The position numbers and the translations under genes were made by a program. Shown here in pieces: positions 33,577 through 41,969 of a stretch of DNA of 64,000 nucleotides (the stretch's first letter is position 1; each line of letters opens with the position of its first letter). Source of the DNA: Flavobacterium sharifuzzamanii (GTDB taxonomy: Bacteria > Bacteroidota > Bacteroidia > Flavobacteriales > Flavobacteriaceae). The notes under the pieces were generated by a model, which saw nothing but the letters and a program-made list of their open reading frames with translations, searched no databases and was not told where the DNA came from. The stretch covers positions 310,001-374,000 of the forward strand of contig NZ_QJGZ01000036.1 of assembly GCF_003254585.1 (NCBI RefSeq). Direction: 5' to 3'.

Positions 33577-34269
33577 ATGAAAAAGACAATACTTTTGCTC
33601 CTGCTAACAGTCCCCACATTTGCCCAAGAACTCAATACTTTTGATTTCGCCGTTATAAATTCGACCTTAATTTCTGCAAATATTGACCTCGATAAAGGCC
33701 GGAGCGTTGTCGCGGCAAATCAAGATCAATATTCGGCTTATTTTCAGTACGCTCTTACGCTGTGTGAAGACGATATTATTTTTGGCGCCGGAATTGACAA
33801 ATCTGAAATCGATCGTACCTATGTGGGGTATATCGGTAAGATTTGCGATAAATTTAGAGCTACAATTGGTATAGGATATGTCGATTCTAGAAGCGGTTAT
33901 GAGGGAACTTTTACGGGTTTTAGCATTTCATGGCATTTTTCTGAAAATACTTATATCGGTGGAAACTTAGAAAATTTACATTCGTCAATAATTGATTATG
34001 ATACAGACGAAAGTTTTGATTATTATAAAAAACTGGTTCCCAAAGTTTTTGGAAGTTATGAGATTATTCCACATGTGATTGCTTTTGGACAATTGAGTTC
34101 GAGAGTAAATGATATTGCTTTAAAATATCAGGTTCGCCGATTTTCTGCGGGAGGATTTTATTCTGGACATTCGTTTGGAGGGATTTTCGGAACTTTGAAC
34201 GTTGGACGTTTTGCAATTTCCTGCAGTACCACTTTTGAAAGAGTAAACTTTGGATTAAAGTTTGAGTAA
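33577..34269 (+). CDS. Secreted protein, possible small outer-membrane beta-barrel
   Basis: 230 aa with a signal peptide (MKKTILLLLLTVPTFAQ). The mature part is a chain of amphipathic strands with alternating aromatic and polar residues (YSAYFQYALTL, ATIGIGYVDSR, FSISWHF, RFAISCSTTF) and ends in Phe-Glu. This pattern fits a small outer-membrane beta-barrel, though no family was recognised. It is followed by a terminator. Confidence 0.65.
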   Translation: MKKTILLLLLTVPTFAQELNTFDFAVINSTLISANIDLDKGRSVVAANQDQYSAYFQYALTLCEDDIIFGAGIDKSEIDRTYVGYIGKICDKFRATIGIGYVDSRSGYEGTFTGFSISWHFSENTYIGGNLENLHSSIIDYDTDESFDYYKKLVPKVFGSYEIIPHVIAFGQLSSRVNDIALKYQVRRFSAGGFYSGHSFGGIFGTLNVGRFAISCSTTFERVNFGLKFE

Positions 34270-34300
34270 CGAAATTAAAAATAAAGTTTGGTTAAGAGAA

Positions 34301-34343
34301 AAATCCCAAAGACAATATCAGCAATTGTTTCTGGGATTTTTTA
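34301..34343. terminator. Bidirectional terminator
   Basis: AAAATCCCA pairs with TGGGATTTT around an imperfect inner stem, then a T run; lies between convergent genes. Confidence 0.75.
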
Positions 34344-34359
34344 TTAGGTTATTGCTGGT

Positions 34360-34797
34360 TTATAGCCCAACAAAATCATCGCTTTTTGGGAAAATACTCA
34401 AAGCTTGAATTGCAATTTCTGGAGTAGGAGAAGCCAATTTTCTAAGTTTGGTATCCATCCATGCTCCGTCTACTGTAATTGTAGCGCAAAGTGTATCATC
34501 TTCTCTTCTAAATTCGTGAATGATAGACCAGCGTGAAGCATCAGCTTTCATTTTTGAAGTTTTGGTATGAATGAATATTTTGTCTGAAAGTTTTAATTCT
34601 TTTCTAAAAACACATTCTTCTCTAAACAAAACAGGCCCAAAACCTTGTGTCTGCATTACTTTTAAAGTTAAGCCTAATTCTTCTAAAATTTCGATACGAT
34701 GCTGCGCACCAAAATCGTAATAAGCACTGTGACGAACGTGAAAATTTGGGTCAAGATCTGACCAGCGGAAAGATATTTCTTTTATAAATGAAGCCAT
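34360..34797 (-). CDS. Acyl-CoA thioesterase, hot-dog fold
   Basis: 145 aa. The family motif is near the N-terminus: RWSDLDPNFHVRHSAYYDF, the 4-hydroxybenzoyl-CoA thioesterase-type D-x-N-x-H pattern in which the Asp or its neighbour acts on the thioester. The remainder forms the strands of a hot-dog domain. It should hydrolyse an acyl-CoA; the chain length is unknown. Single gene. Confidence 0.85.
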   Translation of the reverse strand: MASFIKEISFRWSDLDPNFHVRHSAYYDFGAQHRIEILEELGLTLKVMQTQGFGPVLFREECVFRKELKLSDKIFIHTKTSKMKADASRWSIIHEFRREDDTLCATITVDGAWMDTKLRKLASPTPEIAIQALSIFPKSDDFVGL

Positions 34798-34918
34798 TTT
34801 TAATATTGATTTTATTGAAAAACCGAAATTACGAATAAAAAATAAACGAATATCATAAAATTACTATGCGTGCATATTTTTTTTTCTTCATTTAGATGTG
34901 AAAAGAAACATTTTCCAA

Positions 34919-35392
34919 TTACGCTCTTTCTACTAAACAATTATAACAGCCAGGTCTCGCATTGTGAATATGGATGTAATCTATTTTTTCGTTTTCAAAA
35001 ATTTTGATAATGCTTTCTTTGAGAGTATTTCCTTCAACTACAGACGCTTCTTTCATTATGCCATTTTTATCGTAACTACGCAGCGAAAGTAATCTATGAT
35101 TAAACATAAGCGGAATCTGGTTCATTTCGAATGCAGGTGTAGTGACTTTCTTTCGTATAAAAATTGGTCCGCTTGCTTGATAAGGTGAGGTTGTTTGATG
35201 ATGTTTGTATGGCAATAGAATGACTTCTTCGCCTATTTGAGCATCTTCTAAGCTAACTCTGCAGGGAAAACCTGGGAATTTATCGACTGTCATTCTGATT
35301 GCGCCGATTTTTTCTAGTTCTAAATCTGTTAATTCGAAGTAGCCTGAAAATTCTGTATGATTTAAAGACTTGATTTTAAAATTTGCTTCCAT
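34919..35392 (-). CDS. DUF1203 protein
   Basis: 157 aa from the ATG at 35392, preferred over 35407 because MLKKI adds nothing family-like. Matches DUF1203: PGFPCRVSLEDAQIGEEVILL, HHQTTSPYQASGPIFIR and a C-terminal HNARPGCYNCLVER with a CxxC. Function unknown. Confidence 0.85.
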   Translation of the reverse strand: MEANFKIKSLNHTEFSGYFELTDLELEKIGAIRMTVDKFPGFPCRVSLEDAQIGEEVILLPYKHHQTTSPYQASGPIFIRKKVTTPAFEMNQIPLMFNHRLLSLRSYDKNGIMKEASVVEGNTLKESIIKIFENEKIDYIHIHNARPGCYNCLVERA

Positions 35393-35466
35393 AATTTTTT
35401 TAAGCAAAAATCATATTTGTTAGGAAGCAAAAAAATCCAAATCTTGCTATGTTTTTAATTGACGTA

Positions 35467-35928
35467 TTATAATGTCATTTTAGCTAATTCAACTTCAAGC
35501 TTATCAAAGTTTTCTTCATTTTTATCAACTACATATTGTTTGAGTTTTTGGCATTCAGCTTCAGTTTCAAAAAGCATTTTGAAAACTACTTTGGTTTCAT
35601 TTTCAGAAATGGCTTCAAATGTTGTCAGAATCTGAAAAAGCGGTTTCGAATGGCGTTTCCACGCAATAAGATTGGGCTTGTCTATTTTTATGAATTCGCA
35701 TTCATTTTCAAAATTTCCCCTTTCTGGGCCATGCATGGTAAATTTCCATCTTCCGCCTTCGCGAAAATCAAATTCATGAAACGTATTGGTAAAACCTTTT
35801 GGTCCCCACCAATTTTTCAAATGTTCAGGATTGCTCCATGCTTTAAAAACAAGTTCTTGAGGGAAATTCAAAATACGCGTAGTAACAATTTCTGAATCTG
35901 GGGTTGTCGAAAGAATCTCTGAAGTCAT
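35467..35928 (-). CDS. SRPBCC protein of the AHSA1 type
   Basis: 153 aa from the ATG at 35928. Pattern of the activator-of-Hsp90-ATPase homologue 1 family: TTRILNFPQELVFKAWSNPE, then HLKNWWGPKGFTNTFHEFDF, RPGG-like FREGGRWKF and a long final helix. These proteins have a helix-grip cavity; bacterial members are of mostly unknown role. Not shown to act on Hsp90. Confidence 0.85.
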   Translation of the reverse strand: MTSEILSTTPDSEIVTTRILNFPQELVFKAWSNPEHLKNWWGPKGFTNTFHEFDFREGGRWKFTMHGPERGNFENECEFIKIDKPNLIAWKRHSKPLFQILTTFEAISENETKVVFKMLFETEAECQKLKQYVVDKNEENFDKLEVELAKMTL

Positions 35929-35982
35929 TTTTTTAAGTTTTAAATTAAACAAAAATTCACGGTTATAAAATTACGTCTATTT

Positions 35983-36450
35983 TTAAATACTTTCAAGATT
36001 GTCCCATTCGTATTCTATTTTATTAATTTTCATGAAGTATGGAATTAACAGCAGAATTTCTAGTCTAAAAGAAAAATGATCTTTTCCTGCACTAAAAGGG
36101 AGTATAAAAAGAGAAGCAATACATATTGCAATCCCAACTATGGCATCTATTTTAGCAATCATGATGGCGTTGGGCTTTTCAAACCAAAGAGAATATGCTG
36201 CAAATCCTTTTAAGAGCATAATAGAAATTATAAAAATTCCGGTTCCAGAATAAGCGGTATCGGTTGCGAATCCGTAAAGAGATAAATTTACGTTTGGAAC
36301 AAAAAGATTTGTAATAAGAGAGCCTATTGCACATATAGCCATAAACATAAAAATCCAGCAGAAAACTTTTATCCACCAAGGCAGAAGTTTACGTCTTATT
36401 ATTTCTGGTTTTTCAAATTCATCAAAATTGCTCTTTAATTCTTGTTCCAT
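35983..36450 (-). CDS. Small four-helix membrane protein
   Basis: 155 aa with a charged N-terminal tail and about four hydrophobic segments (WIKVFCWIFMFMAICAIGSL, GIFIISIMLLKGF, IVGIAICIASLFI, and a C-terminal one). No family recognised. It lies 44 nt upstream of... the antiporter gene, which is on the same strand and transcribed before it, so a shared transcript is possible. Confidence 0.6.
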   Translation of the reverse strand: MEQELKSNFDEFEKPEIIRRKLLPWWIKVFCWIFMFMAICAIGSLITNLFVPNVNLSLYGFATDTAYSGTGIFIISIMLLKGFAAYSLWFEKPNAIMIAKIDAIVGIAICIASLFILPFSAGKDHFSFRLEILLLIPYFMKINKIEYEWDNLESI

Positions 36451-36494
36451 AGTTTGTTTTTGGTTTAGATCGATTGGTTAGATATATTTTGAGT

Positions 36495-37772
36495 TTAATT
36501 TTTAAGCTGTCTTTTTTCTTCTATTTCGTTTATTTTTTTGACAATCCATGGGAGTGTCAATCCTTGGCCAATTAAAGTAAGAAGTACAACTGCAATAGAA
36601 ATGAAAATAATAGCATTTCTGAGCGGAAATGGCGTTCCATCTTCTAAGAATTTTGGCAATCCAATTGCAATGGCCAACGAAACAATACCGCGCATTCCTG
36701 ACCAGCTTATAATTAAGCTGTTTCCGAAGTCGAGAAGAGCATTTTCGCTTACTTTTCGCTTTTTCTTGTCATTATTTCTAAAGGCCTTCTGAAGGTTTAT
36801 TTTTTGAAGAAATATTCGGACCATTCTCGTGAGCAATGCTACAATTGTTATTATTACTGCATAACCAATATAAGGCAAAATCATATCACTTTCTATATCT
36901 TCTAATACATATCTGAAATTGAGTCCGATTAAGATAAAAATCAATCCGTTGAGTAAAAATATAACAACGTCCCAAAGACTTTTGGAACTGTTTTTTAAGT
37001 GCTCAGGAAAAACTTTATTGCTTAAACGCGCCATTGCCAAACCTAAGAAAACAACTGCTATAACTCCAGAAACGTGTAAATGCTCGGCAACAAGATAGGT
37101 GACAAAAGGCATTAAAAGCATAAAACTCACAACGACATTAGTGTTGTTTCTGACCGTTCTTAGTATGATCCCTAATATTTTCCCCATTACCGCACCTACC
37201 AAAAAACCTCCTCCCAATAAGAAAACAAATTGAAAAGCGGCTTTCCAGATTACAAAAGTAGCACCCATAACCGCAGCAACTGCAAAATGATAGGCAACCA
37301 ATGCTGAGGCGTCGTTTATTAAGCTTTCGCCTTCGAGTATGGTTAAAGTTTTTTGAGGTATTCCGAGTCCTTTTGTAATGTTTATGGCAGCTACAGCGTC
37401 GGTGGCTGAAAGTACAGCTCCAAGTACAAACGATAAAGGCCATATCATGCCGGGAATCATATAATGGGAAACTACTGCGATCCAAAAAGTAGTGAAAAAA
37501 ACTAATGGTATTGCTAGTGAACTAATTGTGCCTATATTGGTTTTAAAGTGTTTTGGCGAAATATTAAAAGAAGCATCATATAAAAGCGGAGGAAGAAAAA
37601 TCAGAAAAATGATTTCAGGATTGATTTCTATTTCATTGATCGTTGGAATAAATCCAATGGCAACTCCAACAATTACAAGTAGAATCGGGTAGGGAAGTTT
37701 GGCTTTGTCTGCAAAAGCTGATAGTCCTATTACGATGGCGAGAATAAAGATGATAAGGCTGTAGTTTTCCAT
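36495..37772 (-). CDS. Na+/H+ antiporter, NhaP/CPA1 type
   Basis: 425 aa, mostly hydrophobic, with about 12 transmembrane segments. The CPA1 core is visible: FLPPLLYDASF, VLGAVLSATDAVAA (ion-binding Asp region), LEGESLINDASALVAY with the essential Asn-Asp pair, and SWSGMRGIVSLAIAI. It should exchange Na+ or K+ for H+ at the inner membrane. There is no long cytoplasmic regulatory tail. Confidence 0.93.
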   Translation of the reverse strand: MENYSLIIFILAIVIGLSAFADKAKLPYPILLVIVGVAIGFIPTINEIEINPEIIFLIFLPPLLYDASFNISPKHFKTNIGTISSLAIPLVFFTTFWIAVVSHYMIPGMIWPLSFVLGAVLSATDAVAAINITKGLGIPQKTLTILEGESLINDASALVAYHFAVAAVMGATFVIWKAAFQFVFLLGGGFLVGAVMGKILGIILRTVRNNTNVVVSFMLLMPFVTYLVAEHLHVSGVIAVVFLGLAMARLSNKVFPEHLKNSSKSLWDVVIFLLNGLIFILIGLNFRYVLEDIESDMILPYIGYAVIITIVALLTRMVRIFLQKINLQKAFRNNDKKKRKVSENALLDFGNSLIISWSGMRGIVSLAIAIGLPKFLEDGTPFPLRNAIIFISIAVVLLTLIGQGLTLPWIVKKINEIEEKRQLKN

Positions 37773-37867
37773 TCTTTTAATTTTGAGAAAGGCTAATGTA
37801 AAAAATATTGTTTCAACTGTTTATTTGCTTGACAGAAAAGATTCTATGCACTTGATTTGTCTTGCTC

Positions 37868-38242
37868 TTAATGCTCGATTTTGTTTTTCATAGATTTACT
37901 AATTATTATTCCAATGATAAAACCACTCAGAAGACCACCAATATGAGCCGCATTATCAATTCCGCCAGCTAATCCCATAATTAAATTATAGCCAATAAAA
38001 ATTAATGTTGTAGTTAAAAATGTTTTGCTAAAATCTGGAGGAAATACATTTCTTAATAATAAACTAAGAAATAAACCGTAAAGCCCAAAAATAGCACCTG
38101 AAGCACCTATGCTTACCGTTGCTTCATGCCACCAAATACTCGCACAACTTGCAAGTATACCAGTAATCAAATATACGACTAGATATTTTGTTTTACCTAA
38201 TACAGGTTCAATGAATAAGCCAATAAACAAGAGTCCGAACAT
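37868..38242 (-). CDS. Rhomboid protease, C-terminal fragment with active site
   Basis: The 124-aa frame from the first Met holds most of the rhomboid core: IGASGAIFGLYG with the nucleophile Ser, and NAAHIGGLLSGF with the catalytic His. However the same frame stays open upstream to 38374 and encodes NWGGNFRPFTINGQWWRLL and FLHGGLIHLVSNMFG, the first rhomboid helices and the LHGG loop. So this is not a natural start; the protein is cut by a TGA at 38375. If translated alone it lacks the first helix and is unlikely to be active. Confidence 0.75.
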   Translation of the reverse strand: MFGLLFIGLFIEPVLGKTKYLVVYLITGILASCASIWWHEATVSIGASGAIFGLYGLFLSLLLRNVFPPDFSKTFLTTTLIFIGYNLIMGLAGGIDNAAHIGGLLSGFIIGIIISKSMKNKIEH

Positions 38243-38374
38243 ATTTGATACTAGATGAATTAAACCACCATGAAGAAAAATGTTTGTTAAAAGTCGCCAC
38301 CATTGCCCATTGATTGTAAATGGTCTGAAGTTTCCTCCCCAGTTTAATAAATCTTGTCCATTAAAAGATATAAA

Positions 38375-39418
38375 TCATAAACCCGCTATAGCCATTATTA
38401 AAAAAATCAGGATGTTTACATATATTAAAATTGGCGTGATGAAGTAGCCTTCTCGCGGTTTTAAAAAATCTAAAAACTCTTTCAAATCTTTATCTTTAGA
38501 TGTTCCATTTTTAAAGCGTCTTAATTCTATTTCATTACATTTTGGAATTAATACCATTAATAACCAAACAATATTACCAATTAAAAATGTTCCAATAAGC
38601 CAATAAAGAGTATCTCCCTTTCTGTTTTCAAATGGTTTATTGTTTGAGATAAAAATGATAGAACCTTCGGTATTTATTTTTGTGATTTTTTTTAGTGCCA
38701 TTTTGTAACCATCACCAATATCGGAATTGCCAACTCTTTCCAAATAAACGAAATCACTTAAATCCTTTTTGTCAAATTCATATTGACTAAATTTTAAGAA
38801 TTCCTCATATCTTTTTTGTTTGTCTCTTTCATCAAGTCTATTGCTCATACGGTCTTCATATTTTACTCCTAACCAATATTTGCAACTTGTATTTGTTATA
38901 TCATTTTTTTTATCAAAAATGGGTACCACTACAGATAAGTTTATATATATGTCGTTATTTCTTCCGCCAGTTTCAAAAGTAGTATGGGTTCCGATTTTTG
39001 ATTTGTCTAAATAGAAACGTTTGACTTTATAGTATTTTGCAGGTTCTTGTTTTGAAATTTGGCTGATAAAATCGATTTGACTTAATTTTCCTGTTGAGTT
39101 TTTTAAATAATCTTGGGCTATTAGAGTAGGGCCTGCAATAGCAAGCCAAAGAATCAATAAATAAAGGTCGTTATATGTTTTTCCGTTGGAGTTCTTTAGT
39201 TTCAAAATTTTTAATCGTGGTCGAAAAAAGAATAATACAGGAATTAGTGGAAGTATAAATGGAATACCAAATTCAACAATAATTTCCTTTACAGAAAATA
39301 ATTGCAATTTGGTCAGTAAAAACCAATTAAAAAAAGTATAAAAACTACAAAAGGCAATTGAAATAATTAGAAAAGGGATATACAGTATTTTGAGTTTCTG
39401 TATTATATTTTTATTCAT
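38375..39418 (-). CDS. N-terminal part of the split rhomboid-family protein
   Basis: 347 aa with hydrophobic segments near residues 10-30, 48-65, 86-103, 275-295 and 327-346, and a soluble region between. By itself it looks like an unknown membrane protein, but its last 25 residues (PREGYFITPILIYVNILIFL) are the start of the rhomboid domain that continues in frame past the TGA. It may still be made as a truncated membrane protein. Confidence 0.7.
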   Translation of the reverse strand: MNKNIIQKLKILYIPFLIISIAFCSFYTFFNWFLLTKLQLFSVKEIIVEFGIPFILPLIPVLFFFRPRLKILKLKNSNGKTYNDLYLLILWLAIAGPTLIAQDYLKNSTGKLSQIDFISQISKQEPAKYYKVKRFYLDKSKIGTHTTFETGGRNNDIYINLSVVVPIFDKKNDITNTSCKYWLGVKYEDRMSNRLDERDKQKRYEEFLKFSQYEFDKKDLSDFVYLERVGNSDIGDGYKMALKKITKINTEGSIIFISNNKPFENRKGDTLYWLIGTFLIGNIVWLLMVLIPKCNEIELRRFKNGTSKDKDLKEFLDFLKPREGYFITPILIYVNILIFLIMAIAGL

Positions 39419-39621
39419 AAAATTTTATTCGATATAACTATTTAAAATCCAAATCTCAATGAATCTTCAAAAATAGTCTTTTTCTTATTATTTTATCTAT
39501 GGTTTTTAAATTTTGAAATAATATGTTTTTCTTATTTGAAATATGGTAGAGGTTTTGTTTTAATTATATTTAGGATGAAGATTTGTGAAAGGATCGTCTA
39601 TAGTTCTTATGAAAACAGATG

Positions 39622-39700
39622 CCTAGCCCCGATAGAAGCGACATCCTTTTGTGCCGGGGTTCGGCATAAAAGATATAGCGATTAGCGGGAAATAGCTTCA
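39622..39700 (+). ncRNA. Structured repeat, copy C
   Basis: Same order as copy B: CCTAGCCCCGATAGAAGCG, a hairpin (CTTTTGTGCCG, GGGTT, CGGCATAAAAG), then GATATAGCGATTAGCGGG. Its stem differs from copy B by changes that keep pairing through a wobble. Possibly the Rfam Flavo-1 motif, which I could not check. Confidence 0.55.
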
Positions 39701-39741
39701 TAATTACTTCATAATGACATGAAAAAATAGGTCATGCCATG

Positions 39742-39808
39742 ATTGTCAGGTTTTAAAAATGTCATGTTGTCAGATTGTTTTTAGGGCACTGACGCTAAAA
39801 CTGACAAT
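39742..39808 (+). promoter_or_regulatory. Palindromic activator-site candidate upstream of dnaK
   Basis: ATTGTCAGGTTTT (39742-39754) and AAAACTGACAAT (39797-39808) are inverted repeats with one extra base; further TTGTCAG and ACTGAC copies lie between (39767, 39788). The centre is about 80 nt upstream of the start site predicted from the sigma54-like box, where enhancer-type activators bind. Confidence 0.45.
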
Positions 39809-39826
39809 TTTATTTGGTTTTTTATA

Positions 39827-39843
39827 TTGGCACAAAGATTGAC
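39827..39843 (+). promoter_or_regulatory. Sigma54-like -24/-12 promoter of dnaK
   Basis: TTGGCAC, 5 nt, TTGAC: the GG and GA dinucleotides are exactly 10 nt apart as in -24/-12 promoters (consensus GG-N10-GC), with one mismatch at -12. Predicted start about 40 nt before the ATG. No TAnnTTTG box is seen closer to the gene. Confidence 0.45.
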
Positions 39844-39893
39844 TTATGCCACCTGAGTTATTAAAATAAAATCAAAAATTAAATATATAAAAA

Positions 39894-41777
39894 ATGGGTA
39901 AAATAATCGGAATTGACTTAGGTACGACGAACTCTTGTGTTTCTGTAATGGAAGGTAACGAAGCAGTTGTTATCCCTAACGCAGAAGGAAAAAGAACTAC
40001 ACCATCTATCATCGCTTTTGTTGAAGGTGGAGAAATTAAAGTAGGTGATCCTGCAAAAAGACAAGCAGTAACTAACCCTACAAAAACGATTGCTTCTATT
40101 AAACGTTTTATGGGACACACTTTTGCTGAAACTCAAGAAGAAGCAAAAAGAGTTCCTTACAGTGTTGTAAAAGGTGACAACAATACTCCACGTGTGGATA
40201 TTGACGGTCGTTTATACACTGCTCAAGAATTGTCTGCAATGACACTTCAAAAAATGAAAAAAACTGCTGAAGACTATTTAGGTCAAACAGTAACTGAGGC
40301 AGTTATTACAGTTCCTGCTTACTTTAACGATGCTCAGCGTCAAGCTACAAAAGAAGCTGGTGAAATCGCTGGTCTTAAAGTTATGCGTATCATCAACGAG
40401 CCAACTGCTGCTGCACTTGCTTACGGATTAGATAAAAAAGGAAATGATCAAAAAATTGCTGTTTACGATTTAGGTGGAGGTACTTTTGATATCTCTGTTC
40501 TTGAATTAGGAGACGGTGTATTTGAAGTATTATCTACAAATGGTGATACTCACTTAGGTGGTGATGATTTTGACCAAGTTATTATTGACTGGTTAGCTGA
40601 CGAATTCAAATCTGAAGAAGGAATTGATTTACGTTTAGATCCAATGTCTTTACAGCGTTTGAAAGAAGCTGCTGAGAAAGCTAAGATTGAATTATCATCT
40701 TCTGCTGAAACAGAAATCAACTTGCCATACGTAACTGCTACTGCTTCTGGACCAAAACACTTAGTGAAAAAATTATCTAGAGCTAAATTTGAGCAATTAT
40801 CTGATTCTTTAGTAAAACGTTCTATGGAGCCAGTTGCTAAAGCATTAAAAGATGCAGGTTTATCTACATCTGATATCGACGAAGTAATCCTTGTAGGAGG
40901 TTCTACTCGTATGCCAAGAATCGCTGACGAAGTTGAAAAATTCTTCGGTAAAAAAGCATCTAAAGGTGTTAACCCTGATGAGGTTGTTGCTATTGGAGCT
41001 GCTATTCAAGGTGGAGTTTTATCTGGAGATGTAAAAGATGTATTGTTACTTGACGTAACTCCTCTTTCTTTAGGTATCGAAACTATGGGTGGTGTATTGA
41101 CTAAATTAATCGAGTCTAACACAACTATCCCAACTAAAAAATCTCAAGTATTCTCTACTGCTGCTGATTCTCAACCATCTGTTGAAATCCACGTATTACA
41201 AGGAGAAAGAGCTATGGCTGCTGATAACAAAACTATCGGTCGTTTCCACTTAGATGGTATTCCACCAGCACCAAGAGGAGTTCCTCAAATCGAAGTAACT
41301 TTCGATATTGATGCTAATGGTATCATCAAAGTTTCTGCAACTGACAAAGGAACTGGAAAATCTCACGATATCCGTATCGAAGCTTCTTCTGGATTAACAG
41401 CTGAAGAAATCGAAAAAATGAAAAAAGATGCTGAAGCTAACGCTGATGCTGACAGAATCGCAAAAGAAAGAGCTGAGAAATTGAACGAAGCTGACAGTAC
41501 TATTTTCCAAACTGAATCTCAATTGAAAGAGTTAGGAGATAAATTAACAGACGATCAAAAAACAGCTATTGAATATGCTTTAACTGAATTGAGAATGGCT
41601 CACCAATCTCAAGATCTTGATGCAATCCAAAAAGGATTAGACAATGTAAATGCAGCTTGGAAAACAGCTACAGAAGCAATGTACGCTCAAGGAGGTGAAG
41701 GACAACAAGCTGCTCCACAACAAGAGCAGTCTTCTGGAGATAACGTTGAAGACGTTGAATTCGAAGAAGTAAAATAA
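39894..41777 (+). CDS. dnaK: Chaperone DnaK (Hsp70)
   Basis: ATP-driven chaperone, 627 aa, normal length. Hsp70 signatures: [16 protein letters not shown] at the N-terminus, [18 protein letters not shown], and [13 protein letters not shown]. The substrate-binding domain ([12 protein letters not shown]) and helical lid follow, ending in a Gln-rich tail and the conserved EEVK-type terminus. Codon usage is that of a highly expressed gene (many GCT, GAA, AAA). No grpE or dnaJ is adjacent. Confidence 0.99.
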   Translation: MGKIIGIDLGTTNSCVSVMEGNEAVVIPNAEGKRTTPSIIAFVEGGEIKVGDPAKRQAVTNPTKTIASIKRFMGHTFAETQEEAKRVPYSVVKGDNNTPRVDIDGRLYTAQELSAMTLQKMKKTAEDYLGQTVTEAVITVPAYFNDAQRQATKEAGEIAGLKVMRIINEPTAAALAYGLDKKGNDQKIAVYDLGGGTFDISVLELGDGVFEVLSTNGDTHLGGDDFDQVIIDWLADEFKSEEGIDLRLDPMSLQRLKEAAEKAKIELSSSAETEINLPYVTATASGPKHLVKKLSRAKFEQLSDSLVKRSMEPVAKALKDAGLSTSDIDEVILVGGSTRMPRIADEVEKFFGKKASKGVNPDEVVAIGAAIQGGVLSGDVKDVLLLDVTPLSLGIETMGGVLTKLIESNTTIPTKKSQVFSTAADSQPSVEIHVLQGERAMAADNKTIGRFHLDGIPPAPRGVPQIEVTFDIDANGIIKVSATDKGTGKSHDIRIEASSGLTAEEIEKMKKDAEANADADRIAKERAEKLNEADSTIFQTESQLKELGDKLTDDQKTAIEYALTELRMAHQSQDLDAIQKGLDNVNAAWKTATEAMYAQGGEGQQAAPQQEQSSGDNVEDVEFEEVK

Positions 41778-41817
41778 TTCTTTAGTATTAAGTAATTAGT
41801 ACAAAGTATTAAGATAG

Positions 41818-41848
41818 AAACCGAGTCAGAAATGACTCGGTTTTTTTA
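41818..41848 (+). terminator. Terminator after dnaK
   Basis: AAACCGAGTC, 6-nt loop, GACTCGGTTTTTTT; 41 nt after the stop codon. Confidence 0.9.
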
Positions 41849-41866
41849 TGGTATAGTTTTGTGTAG

Positions 41867-41886
41867 AGACGCACTGTAGTGCGTCT
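41867..41886. repeat. Solo REP palindrome
   Basis: A 20-nt palindrome with core CGCACTGTAGTGCG, the same family as the pair at 27018-27094, here as a single copy between dnaK and corA. Confidence 0.75.
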
Positions 41887-41969
41887 AACTCTAGGTTTTC
41901 CACAAACTGATAATTGTCATTTCCCATTCAGATTCTTTTTCGTAATATTACTATTGTAAATTTTCATGA

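Larger units (their letters stand above)
37868..39418 (-). pseudogene. Rhomboid-family gene interrupted by an in-frame TGA
   Basis: Frames 38375-39418 and 37868-38374 are in the same register and are separated only by TGA at 38375-38377. The joined product would be 516 aa: long N-terminal region, then the YFITPILIYVNILIFLIMAIAG helix that normally leads into a rhomboid core, then the core itself. A GGA to TGA change would explain it. See findings. Confidence 0.8.
39419..39893. other. Intergenic region upstream of dnaK
   Basis: 475 nt without a gene. It contains A/T-rich DNA (39419-39600), structured repeat copy C (39622-39700), a cluster of TGTCAG/CTGACA motifs (39742-39808) and a sigma54-like promoter (39827-39843). 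Confidence 0.7.

Noticed and set aside
38375..38377. TGA read as selenocysteine
   Set aside because: The aligned position in rhomboid proteins is an ordinary helix or loop residue and no SECIS-like hairpin directly after it was seen; nonsense mutation or sequencing error is simpler.
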